Below are positions 10,227 through 17,764 of a stretch of 64,000 nucleotides of DNA, piece by piece. The number at the start of each line of letters is the position of its first letter. Position 1 is the stretch's first letter. Under the pieces are notes generated by a model, which did not search any database, was not told the DNA's origin, and was given only the letters and a program-made list of their open reading frames with translations. Source of the DNA: Cytophagales bacterium. GTDB lineage: Bacteria > Bacteroidota > Bacteroidia > Cytophagales > Thermoflexibacteraceae. Both the position numbers and the translations under genes were made by a program. Location: contig REAZ01000006.1 in assembly GCA_004294445.1 (NCBI GenBank), forward strand, positions 79,939 through 143,938. The letters run 5' to 3'.

Positions 10227-10844
10227 TTAGGAAGGGAAATTTTTAAGAAATATAAAATAAATTATCAGCGTGTCTAGTAAACTATTATCTCTGAGCAACT
10301 TAATAGCTCTGTGGACGAGGTTGCGGGCGGATTGATAATTCATTGACATGATTTGGCTGATTTCCTCATAGCTCATATCTTGGTAAAAAAGGAGATAAAG
10401 CACCTCTTTTTGGCGTGGTGGCAGGGAATCAAGCATGGTCTGAAGTTTTTTTACCTTCTCTTCGCTAATTTGAGAGTGAATGAGCTGGTACTCAGGAGAA
10501 AAAATAACTTCAAATTCATATTCTTTAGGTAGTACGTTATTAAATAGCTTCCTGAGCTTTGAGTTTTTATTTGATTGTTTGATGATTTTACGACGAATCG
10601 ACTTCAGTAGGTAGGGCTTTATATTATCTATTTGGCTTATTGAATTTTTATTTTTCCATAGTTCTAAAAATAATTCTTGAATACAATCTTCTACTAACTC
10701 ACTGTTACTATTGAACTTGAGTCCGTAATTAAATATTGCTTTATAGTGGGTGTGGAAAATCAATCCAAAAGCGGCATCTTCCCCGTTTTTGAATTTCTGC
10801 CATAAATCTGTATCCGAAATACTTACAATATCTGCGTCTTTCAT
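10227..10844 (-). CDS. ECF-type RNA polymerase sigma-70 factor
   Basis: About 205 residues from the ATG at 10844. The frame continues to an ATG at 10871, but the extra MCCDCLNWN is unlike family starts, which begin close to the DTDLWQKFKNGEDAAFGLIF helix. Region 2 is seen as AIFNYGLKF..ELVEDCIQELFLELWKN; region 4 as LDSLPPRQKEVLYLLFYQDMSYEEISQIM followed by SARNLVHRAIKLLR, the -35-recognition helix-turn-helix. It should direct transcription of the linked FecR-SusC-SusD operon. A small inverted repeat (attgtaa / ttacaat, 10874-10892) lies just upstream of the start and could be a control site. The C-terminal tail (LIIYFIFLKNF) is unusually hydrophobic. Confidence 0.92.
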   Translation of the reverse strand: MKDADIVSISDTDLWQKFKNGEDAAFGLIFHTHYKAIFNYGLKFNSNSELVEDCIQELFLELWKNKNSISQIDNIKPYLLKSIRRKIIKQSNKNSKLRKLFNNVLPKEYEFEVIFSPEYQLIHSQISEEKVKKLQTMLDSLPPRQKEVLYLLFYQDMSYEEISQIMSMNYQSARNLVHRAIKLLRDNSLLDTLIIYFIFLKNFPS

Positions 10845-11014
10845 ATTCCAATTTAAACAATCACAACACAAACATTGTAATTATTTTACAATATTAGTTG
10901 ATAGGAATCATTAAATTTTTAAACAAAAAACAAGCTCATTTGTTTCAATGAAAGAAATTTGTTTGTTAGTTTAGTTTAAATAGGAACGCCGAACCATGCA
11001 AATATACTTTTATT

Positions 11015-12496
11015 TTACAATTTTCTATCTCTTTTGATTTTTTGGTAGGCAATTATCCCACTTAGCACTACCCCTGGTATTCCCTGCCCAGGATAGGTAG
11101 TATCTCCGCAGAGGTACGCCCCTTGCCCGTCTAAGCGGCTGCCTATCATTTGCCAAGGTTTGATGTGCATATATTGCGGATAGCCCCCTACAAATCCGTG
11201 CTTGCGGCGTGTCCATTTTTCCCAAGCGGTAGGCGTGGAGGAGTGCTGGTAAATGATGTCTTCTTTTTTGAGAAAACCATGCCTTTCCAAGGTGTCAATA
11301 ATAGCGTTTTCTACTTTTTCCTTGTCAAAAGTCATTTTTTCTTTTGGGTTTCGGACGTGCGTACTGATAGAACCGACCATTGTATTGGGCGTGTCGCATC
11401 TGCTGTGGTCTTCGGAGTGATTGAGGCTAAGAAAAATACTTGCTGCTCCTATTTCGGGCAGAGGCTCTTGCAAGTGAATTTGGTGATGAATACAATCAAA
11501 ACTTTTTGTCTTTCTGAAACCAATGCCCATCTGAAAAGCACTATTGAGTTGCTTTGATTCCATGATATTTCCCTCAAAATCTTTCTTCAAATCAGATTCA
11601 AAAAGTTCTACCGTATTATTGATAGGGATACCAGAAATGAGGATAGGGGCGGTAAAAATCTGCTCATCTTTTCCTTTTTGCCTTACTTTTAGCACATACA
11701 TTCCGTTTTCATGGCTTATTTTCTCTACTGTATGCCGCAAAAATACGTCAGATTGATTCTTTTTCAAAAAGTCGACCAAAGGATTGACCAAATTTATCAG
11801 CCCACCGTTTACATAATAGTTGCCGTAATTGGTATAACAAAGGGCTGTAGCACCGAAAAGTACATTTACTTCGCTCAAATGATTTTGGGCGGTGATGAGT
11901 AGCTGCTCATTGACGAAATCTACAAAGGGCTTATTTTCCAATAAATCATATTTTTTCAAAAGCCATTTCATAGAAAAAAAAGAATAACCGCCATAACGCA
12001 ACTGCTTCAAATTTACATTTTTAGCACAAAAAAGTAGGTCAGAAAAATTGGTAGGAGGGAAGGCGGTTTGCTTCAATGAAGTTTCCCACACAAACTTGCT
12101 TACCCTGTAGCAAAACTCCCAAAATTCACGCTGATTTTTTTTGCCAAAAGTGTTTTCGGCTTCTGTAATCCATTGTGCTAAATCCTTATAGCGATTGATA
12201 ATTTTCCCATTCTGTGTATGTACTTGCATAGGCAAAGCAAGCTCAACTGCTTGCAAATCAATGCCTATTTCTTCCAAGAGATGTTTTAGCGGCATATCGT
12301 CATCAAGCCCAACTAAGGTAGTAGCCCCGCTTTCAAACACAAAGCCTTTTCGCCAATAAGAGCTTGTGCAGCCCCCTGCAAGCCAGTTTTGCTCTAAAAC
12401 GCCCACTTTCTTGCCTTCTTTGGCAAGCAAACAAGCGGCAGTAAGCGAACCCATGCCGCTCCCAATCACAAGAACATCAAATTTATTACTTGTCAT
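11015..12496 (-). CDS. CrtI-like FAD-dependent desaturase/oxidoreductase (carotenoid or retinol-saturase type)
   Basis: 493 residues from the ATG at 12496; an earlier ATG adds only MPNLYLK before the FAD motif and is less likely. The N-terminus is a Rossmann dinucleotide-binding motif (DVLVIGSGMGSLTAACLLAKEGKKVGVLEQN) followed by GGCTSSYWRKGFVFESGATTL, as in phytoene desaturases and all-trans-retinol 13,14-reductases. The C-terminal FAD-binding end is GAYLCGDTTYPGQGIPGVVLSG. These enzymes act on polyene chains such as carotenoids or flexirubin-like pigments, but no other pigment gene is in the window, so the substrate is inferred only broadly. It stands alone, 101 bases downstream of nothing on its strand. 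Confidence 0.85.
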   Translation of the reverse strand: MTSNKFDVLVIGSGMGSLTAACLLAKEGKKVGVLEQNWLAGGCTSSYWRKGFVFESGATTLVGLDDDMPLKHLLEEIGIDLQAVELALPMQVHTQNGKIINRYKDLAQWITEAENTFGKKNQREFWEFCYRVSKFVWETSLKQTAFPPTNFSDLLFCAKNVNLKQLRYGGYSFFSMKWLLKKYDLLENKPFVDFVNEQLLITAQNHLSEVNVLFGATALCYTNYGNYYVNGGLINLVNPLVDFLKKNQSDVFLRHTVEKISHENGMYVLKVRQKGKDEQIFTAPILISGIPINNTVELFESDLKKDFEGNIMESKQLNSAFQMGIGFRKTKSFDCIHHQIHLQEPLPEIGAASIFLSLNHSEDHSRCDTPNTMVGSISTHVRNPKEKMTFDKEKVENAIIDTLERHGFLKKEDIIYQHSSTPTAWEKWTRRKHGFVGGYPQYMHIKPWQMIGSRLDGQGAYLCGDTTYPGQGIPGVVLSGIIAYQKIKRDRKL

Positions 12497-12618
12497 TTTC
12501 AAATAAAGGTTTGGCACTACAACAGTTTGCTCATTACCTTTGTTTATAGTGCCGCAAGTTCCTAAGAATTTGCTGGGGGCTAAAAACCTAACCTAATAAG
12601 TAATTACAAACAAGGAAT

Positions 12619-13122
12619 CTAATTATTTTTGAGCAGTTTTTTTGCTTTTGTAATGCTCTCTATCATTTGTTTTCGTACCTGATTGATGTGCTGTTTCTCG
12701 ATAGTCAAGCGTTTTCTAATTTCTATTTCTTCCATGCCCGCATAGTCCATTTTGTAGGTTTGCATCCACGTCATCATCGCATTATCAGCAATTTCCAACA
12801 AGCTAATGGCATCTCTGACCGCAATAAGTTTTGTTTTATTTTTTATTCTTCCATCTTCCAAACACATACTTAGCTGTGTTTTAAGTTGCATCAGTTTTGG
12901 CATAGCGGGCATTAGGGAGTCGTGTATTTCCATGACTTCCTTCTGCAAATTTGTAATAGAACTGTTTGCCCTTACAACTGAAATTGCTTCCGATTTTTCT
13001 GTTATTTGCCTGCTTTCCACTTCAGATTTGGGGCTAATACAAGAAGAAATATAAAAAACGAGCAATAATAGGACAGGCACAATCCAATTTAATTGGTAGG
13101 TATGTTTCATCACTAAAAACAA
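12619..13122 (-). CDS. Small lipoprotein of the Bacteroidota 'viral A-type inclusion protein'-like family
   Basis: 167 residues with a lipoprotein signal (LLLVFYISSC). The mature part is almost all helical, with the recurring pattern EVMEIHDSLMPAMPKLMQLKTQL..., which I recognise from short Bacteroidota lipoproteins often labelled viral A-type inclusion protein. No enzymatic motif is visible. The function is unknown; helical periplasmic lipoproteins like this may act in envelope maintenance. It is transcribed divergently from the SMP-30 gene. Confidence 0.6.
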   Translation of the reverse strand: MFLVMKHTYQLNWIVPVLLLLVFYISSCISPKSEVESRQITEKSEAISVVRANSSITNLQKEVMEIHDSLMPAMPKLMQLKTQLSMCLEDGRIKNKTKLIAVRDAISLLEIADNAMMTWMQTYKMDYAGMEEIEIRKRLTIEKQHINQVRKQMIESITKAKKLLKNN

Positions 13123-13242
13123 AAGTTTGACAAGTTGTGAATATATTTGGTGCTTTTATAAAAACATTTACAAAAATATGTAACTTGCTACTGTTTTATA
13201 TTAAATTAGCAATTTTTAACAAACTCATAATCATTAACTTAT

Positions 13243-14280
13243 ATGAAATATTTAAACTTATGCGTACTTTTGATGGGGGTGCTATTTGGCTGCCAAGAGG
13301 GGGCAAAAGATACTGAAAAACCTGAAGAAAGTACTGCTTTGGACAGTGGAAAACAAGAAAATAAGATAAAAAGCATGAAAGCAGATTTACTTTTGGACTC
13401 CAAAGCCTCTCTTGGTGAGGGGGCATTGTGGAATAAGAAAACTCAAGAGCTATATTGGATTGATATTGAGAATGGTATTTTACATATTTATAATCCAGCA
13501 AATCAGCAAGATAGAGTAATAAAGTTAGGGCAGAAAGTTGGCACTGTAGTCCCCGATGAAAGTGGTAATGCTTTGGTAGCTCTCGAAGATGGCATCTATC
13601 AAATAGACCTCAAAACAGAAAAGAAAAGACTGCTTGCCAAACGCCCTGCAAATGAAGCGGCTGATAACAGATTCAATGATGGCAAATGCGACCCCGCAGG
13701 CAGGTTTTGGGTAGGAACGATGTCAATGAAAGGAGTAGAAAAAGCAGGAAATTTCTATGTTTTTGATGGGAATGGCAAGCTAACAAAAACCTACGACAGC
13801 GTAACCGTTTCCAATGGCGTGGTTTGGTCATTAGACAGCACGAAAATGTACTACATAGATACACCAACCAAAGAAATAAAAGAATTTAGCTACAACAACC
13901 AAACAGGCGAGGTAGCTTTGCAAAAGGTTGCTATTGCGATTCCTGATGGCATGGGCTACCCCGATGGCATGACGATAGATAGCGAAGGAATGCTTTGGGT
14001 AGGAATGTGGGAGGGATTTGCTGTAACGAGGTGGAATCCGAACAATGGGGAACTGCTTATGAAAGTAGATGTACCCGTTTCGCGCGTAACTTCTTGTGCG
14101 TTTGGTGGCGAAAATTTGGATACGCTCTATATTACTACCGCAAGCGTTGGTGCTTCAGAAGACGAGCTAAGGCAATACCCGAATAGCGGTAGCCTCTTTG
14201 CCGTAAAAACGGGCTACACAGGCATTCCTAATTGCTTTTATCAGAAAGCAAAGAAAAAGAAAATGTCTTTGGGTTTCTGA
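13243..14280 (+). CDS. SMP-30/gluconolactonase family lipoprotein
   Basis: 345 residues with a lipoprotein signal (LLMGVLFGCQ). The body is a six-bladed propeller of the SMP-30/gluconolaconase/LRE type: LGEGALWNKKTQELYWIDIENG carries the metal-binding Glu, ADNRFNDGKCDPAGRFWVGTM and VSNGVVWSLDSTKMYYIDT carry the usual Asn, and YPDGMTIDSEGMLWVGMW the usual Asp. These proteins hydrolyse sugar lactones or related esters with a divalent cation. The lipid anchor places it in the periplasm or outer membrane, which is less common than the cytosolic forms. It converges on the gene at 14290 with only nine bases between. Confidence 0.88.
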   Translation: MKYLNLCVLLMGVLFGCQEGAKDTEKPEESTALDSGKQENKIKSMKADLLLDSKASLGEGALWNKKTQELYWIDIENGILHIYNPANQQDRVIKLGQKVGTVVPDESGNALVALEDGIYQIDLKTEKKRLLAKRPANEAADNRFNDGKCDPAGRFWVGTMSMKGVEKAGNFYVFDGNGKLTKTYDSVTVSNGVVWSLDSTKMYYIDTPTKEIKEFSYNNQTGEVALQKVAIAIPDGMGYPDGMTIDSEGMLWVGMWEGFAVTRWNPNNGELLMKVDVPVSRVTSCAFGGENLDTLYITTASVGASEDELRQYPNSGSLFAVKTGYTGIPNCFYQKAKKKKMSLGF

Positions 14281-14289
14281 TGCTTTTTC

Positions 14290-15315
14290 TTATTTTAGCA
14301 TAGCCTTATTAAAATTTCTTACAAAAAAGCGTATTGACTCTGTAAGCATATCTTGTTGCGTATATTGGTGCTTGTCTGTAAATTTGGTGATGGGTACAAA
14401 TTTGCCCGTTTGTGATTCTTTGAGTTTGCCAAAGACCTGCAAACGGGTTAGTTTTTTGTGAAAATTGAAGTCTGTTTGCACAAAAGATTGGGGGGTAGTT
14501 CGCCAAGTGTAGCCTTTGCCTTGGGCATATAAAATTTTGACAGTGTATATTTTTTTCTTTTCTGTATCGTCAGTTACCTCAATATCAGAGCTATAAACAA
14601 TCTCCTCATCTACAATATCTGCTCCTTGCTTTACCAATTTTACTTCCAAATTGTACTTATTTTTCTCCGTTTTGGTGAGTATGTACGCATAGTTTTTTCC
14701 TCTTACGCTTACGGTATCTCTGCTGGTATTTGCAGCATCATTGGCAGAAACAAAGACTGTATTGCGTTTACCTATTTGCTTCACAGGCTTTTTTTCAGGG
14801 CTTGAGATGGCATAGTTGCCAAATAACTGATTGTAATTCAGTACGATAAACTGCATGGCATAATCTATAGCTTTTGCCTCTGTGAGCGGGTCTTTTGCCA
14901 AGTCTATGTCTAAAATATCAGTAAGTTCTTCAGCTTCTTTTTTGACTACAATGCCTCTATTGCTGTGCTTGAGTAAGTTGTCTGCCAAATCAAAAATGAG
15001 TTCTACATGGCTTGTAGGGTCGGTTTTCCAATTTTCTTCAATCTTTTCAGCATACATTACAAAAATTTTGTATTGCTTGCCTTTAGCAAGTACGCCTTCT
15101 GTGTTTACAAAAGACTGATAAACGGTAGGGCTTGTATTATCCTTGTCTAAAATGCTGATTTTCAGGTAGTACTTATTGTTTTGTTTTGCCATTGCTTTAA
15201 GCTGATAAGTGTATTGATAGTTGCCATAATCTACTTTCCCTTCGTAGTTTTTTTGAGCAAAAATGGCAGTAAGGCTGCCCAAAAGTAGTAATATTGATAT
15301 GAAAAGGATTCGCAT
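14290..15315 (-). CDS. Secreted or periplasmic protein of unknown function
   Basis: 341 residues beginning with a clear signal peptide (MRILFISILLLLGSLTAIFAQ). I do not recognise the family. The sequence is beta-rich and seems to have two related halves: YEGKVDYGNYQYTYQLKAMAKQNNKYYLKISILD near the start and VSVRGKNYAYILTKTEKNKYNLEVKLVKQGAD near residue 205 could be two copies of one domain. No catalytic motif or membrane span follows the signal peptide. It is divergent from mtaB and has no obvious operon partner. Confidence 0.75.
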   Translation of the reverse strand: MRILFISILLLLGSLTAIFAQKNYEGKVDYGNYQYTYQLKAMAKQNNKYYLKISILDKDNTSPTVYQSFVNTEGVLAKGKQYKIFVMYAEKIEENWKTDPTSHVELIFDLADNLLKHSNRGIVVKKEAEELTDILDIDLAKDPLTEAKAIDYAMQFIVLNYNQLFGNYAISSPEKKPVKQIGKRNTVFVSANDAANTSRDTVSVRGKNYAYILTKTEKNKYNLEVKLVKQGADIVDEEIVYSSDIEVTDDTEKKKIYTVKILYAQGKGYTWRTTPQSFVQTDFNFHKKLTRLQVFGKLKESQTGKFVPITKFTDKHQYTQQDMLTESIRFFVRNFNKAMLK

Positions 15316-15398
15316 GATGTTTGTATTTTTTATATTTTAATAAAATCTCAAAGATGACATCTTTTTGCAAGATATTTATTTATAAACGAAAAAAAACC

Positions 15399-15406
15399 TA
15401 TTTTTG
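15399..15406 (+). promoter_or_regulatory. Bacteroidota -7 element (TAnnTTTG) upstream of mtaB
   Basis: The sequence tatttttg matches the TAnnTTTG element and lies 22 bases before the GTG start of mtaB. A good TTG at the expected -33 distance is not visible, so this is a weak call. Confidence 0.4.
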
Positions 15407-15428
15407 TACTTCAAAATTAAGAAATTTA

Positions 15429-16748
15429 GTGAAAAAAGTAGCATTTTATACTTTGGGTTGCAAACTCAATTATTCTGAAACCTCTACGATAGCCCGACAG
15501 TTTGAGCAAAAAGGTTATAAGAAGGTAGATTTTACTGATACGCCCGATATTTTCATCATCAATACCTGCTCTGTTACGGACAATGCCGATAAAAAATGTC
15601 GCAAGATAGTGAGAGAAGCAAGATGCATTGCTCCCGATGCTTACGTGGCTATCATTGGTTGCTATGCCCAGCTAAAACCGAAGGAGATTTCGGAAATAGA
15701 AGGCGTGGATGCGGTGCTTGGGGCTGCCGAAAAGTTCCGATTGATAGACCTGCTCGATGGCTTTGTCAGACCTGCACAAGCACAAGTTTTCGCCACTGAC
15801 ATTGCTCAGGCAACTACTTTTCATCACTCTTTTTCTTATGGCGACCGCACCCGAACTTTTTTGAAAGTCCAAGACGGTTGCAATTATAATTGTGCTTTCT
15901 GCACCATTCCTTTGGCACGCGGAGAAAGCAGAAGTGATACTTTGGAAAATATAGTAGCAAAGGCACACGAAGTAGCGAAAACGGGTGAAATCAAAGAAAT
16001 AGTGCTAACAGGCGTAAACACAGGCGATTACGGAATCATAGATGGCAAAAGAGTATATCGTTTTATAGATTTGCTCAAGGAGTTGGACAAGGTAGAAGGC
16101 ATTGAAAGATTCAGAATTTCCTCCATAGAACCTAACTTACTTACAGACGAAATTATAGCATTTGTGGCTCAGTCGCAAAAGTTTGTACCGCATTTTCATA
16201 TCCCTTTGCAGTCGGGCAGCAACAAAATTTTGAGGCTCATGTACCGCCGCTACCAACGAGAACTTTATGCAGATAGAATACAGAAAATCAAGGCTTTGAT
16301 GCCAAACTGCTGCATAGGCGTAGATGTAATTGTAGGCTTTCCCGCCGAAACAAACGAAGATTTTTTAGAAACTTACCAATTCCTCAATGAGTTGGAAGTT
16401 TCCTACTTGCACGTTTTTACCTATTCGGAAAGGGCAAATACTGCCGCCTTGCAGATAAAAGAAGTAGTCCCAAGCAAAATTCGCAATGAACGCTCTAAGA
16501 TGTTGCACATTCTTTCAGATAAAAAAAGAAGGCTTTTTTATGAGCAGAATATTGGAAAAACAGCTACTGTCCTTTTTGAAAATGACGTAGAAGAAGGCAA
16601 AATGCACGGATTCACAGAAAACTATGTTCGAGTGAGTGCAAAATATGACCCTCTGCTTATCAATGAGTTAAAAACAATCAGACTCACTGAAATCAACGAA
16701 AAAGGAACAGTAGAGGTAGAGGAAATGGAATTTGCTATGCTGTCATAA
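15429..16748 (+). CDS. mtaB: tRNA t6A37 methylthiotransferase MtaB
   Basis: 439 residues from the GTG at 15429. The open frame reaches back to 15321, but that extension (MYFLYFNKISK...) has no family resemblance and covers the likely promoter; VKKVAFYTLGCKLNYSET is the normal MtaB start. Domains: N-terminal methylthiotransferase (three Cys, in TLGCKLN, NTCSVTD and IIGCYAQ, for the second FeS cluster), radical-SAM with the CxxxCxxC motif CNYNCAFC, and a C-terminal TRAM-like segment. The enzyme adds a methylthio group to N6-threonylcarbamoyladenosine at position 37 of tRNAs that read ANN codons, using S-adenosylmethionine and two [4Fe-4S] clusters. The last 14 bases overlap the convergent gene at 16735. 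Confidence 0.95.
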   Translation: MKKVAFYTLGCKLNYSETSTIARQFEQKGYKKVDFTDTPDIFIINTCSVTDNADKKCRKIVREARCIAPDAYVAIIGCYAQLKPKEISEIEGVDAVLGAAEKFRLIDLLDGFVRPAQAQVFATDIAQATTFHHSFSYGDRTRTFLKVQDGCNYNCAFCTIPLARGESRSDTLENIVAKAHEVAKTGEIKEIVLTGVNTGDYGIIDGKRVYRFIDLLKELDKVEGIERFRISSIEPNLLTDEIIAFVAQSQKFVPHFHIPLQSGSNKILRLMYRRYQRELYADRIQKIKALMPNCCIGVDVIVGFPAETNEDFLETYQFLNELEVSYLHVFTYSERANTAALQIKEVVPSKIRNERSKMLHILSDKKRRLFYEQNIGKTATVLFENDVEEGKMHGFTENYVRVSAKYDPLLINELKTIRLTEINEKGTVEVEEMEFAMLS

Positions 16749-17028
16749 AAACCTGATGACTAAAAGCCAACGGTTTGTCAGCGAATAATATTTTGGTAGC
16801 TGCCCAAGTGTTCCTAAAAAGTTCTGATTGACGATATTTTTCCAATGCTTGCTCATTTTCCCAATGACTGTAAGTGGAAAAAACATGAGGATAATCTAAA
16901 TCTCTAAGAAGTTCCAAGTGAGAACAGCCCTCAAAATGGCGAATTTTATCTTTAGAACTTTCAAAAATACGTAGAAAATCAGCTACTTTTTCATCTTGGA
17001 AAGTCATTCTCACGATACGTATGAGCAT
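16735..17028 (-). CDS. Antibiotic biosynthesis monooxygenase (ABM) fold protein
   Basis: 97 residues with the dimeric alpha/beta-barrel ABM pattern: an N-terminal strand (MLIRIVRMTF), a helix (VADFLRIFESSKDKIRHFEGC), then LELLRDLDYPHVFSTYSHWENEQALEKYRQSELFRNTWAATKILF. Family members include small quinol or haem oxygenases and proteins of unknown role. It follows the peroxiredoxin gene by three bases, so both are probably one transcript and it may act in redox or aldehyde/quinone detoxification; that link is inference from position only. Confidence 0.8.
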   Translation of the reverse strand: MLIRIVRMTFQDEKVADFLRIFESSKDKIRHFEGCSHLELLRDLDYPHVFSTYSHWENEQALEKYRQSELFRNTWAATKILFADKPLAFSHQVFMTA

Positions 17029-17031
17029 ATT

Positions 17032-17679
17032 TTAGATTGATTTTTTTGCCAAATAAAAGTCTATCATTTCCAAATCGCTTTTCTCTCTTATCTCCAAATC
17101 CTCTATGGTTTTTGGGGCAGGCACTATTACTTTATCTCCTTCATTCCAGTTAAGTGGGCAAGCAACTTTGTGTGTATCAACTGTTTGCAAGGCTTTTAAT
17201 GTGCGTTTTATTTCTGCCATGTTTCTGCCTACGTTGAGCGGATAGTACATTATCAGGCGAATTTTCATATTTGGGTCTATGAAAAATACTGCCCTTACTG
17301 CCGCCGTTTCACTTTCGCCGGGCTGTATCATGCCGTAAAGTTTAGCAACTTTCATGTCTGTATCGGCAATTAGAGGAAAACGCATCATCACGCCCAAATT
17401 TTTGTTTACATTACTCACCCAAGCTATGTGAGAGTGAATACTATCCACGCTTACACCTATCAACTTGGTATTCACGCTTTTGAAGTTTTCTTCCTCCATC
17501 GCAAAGCCTGTAAGTTCTGTCGTGCAAACGGGCGTAAAGTCGGCGGGGTGAGAAAATAAAATTACCCAGCTCCCTTTGGCATAGTCCGATAATTTGATTT
17601 TTCCTACTGTGCTAATCGCTTCAAAATCAGGTGCATTATCACCTATGCGAGGCATGAAGTTTATCTGTGTGTTTTCCAT
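17032..17679 (-). CDS. 1-Cys type peroxiredoxin (Prx6 family)
   Basis: 215 residues with the AhpC/TSA fold. The peroxidatic motif is HPADFTPVCTTEL, near residue 50, with the PVCTTE form typical of Prx6. The long C-terminal domain (NWNEGDKVIVPAPKTIEDLEIREK) is also Prx6-like and takes part in dimerisation. The protein reduces hydrogen peroxide or alkyl hydroperoxides in the cytoplasm. It starts at MENTQINFMPRIGDNAPDF and lies directly upstream of the ABM gene. Confidence 0.93.
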   Translation of the reverse strand: MENTQINFMPRIGDNAPDFEAISTVGKIKLSDYAKGSWVILFSHPADFTPVCTTELTGFAMEEENFKSVNTKLIGVSVDSIHSHIAWVSNVNKNLGVMMRFPLIADTDMKVAKLYGMIQPGESETAAVRAVFFIDPNMKIRLIMYYPLNVGRNMAEIKRTLKALQTVDTHKVACPLNWNEGDKVIVPAPKTIEDLEIREKSDLEMIDFYLAKKSI

Positions 17680-17764
17680 TGTTATTTAGTTTTTTTTAAC
17701 GCTATGAATATTTAGCAAATTTATAAAATAAAAATATAAAAAACGGAGTAGAAAAACAATTTTG

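Noticed and set aside
15321..15428. N-terminal extension of MtaB back to the ATG at 15321
   Set aside because: The added residues do not fit the family, and the region contains a likely promoter element; GTG at 15429 gives the normal MtaB start and length.
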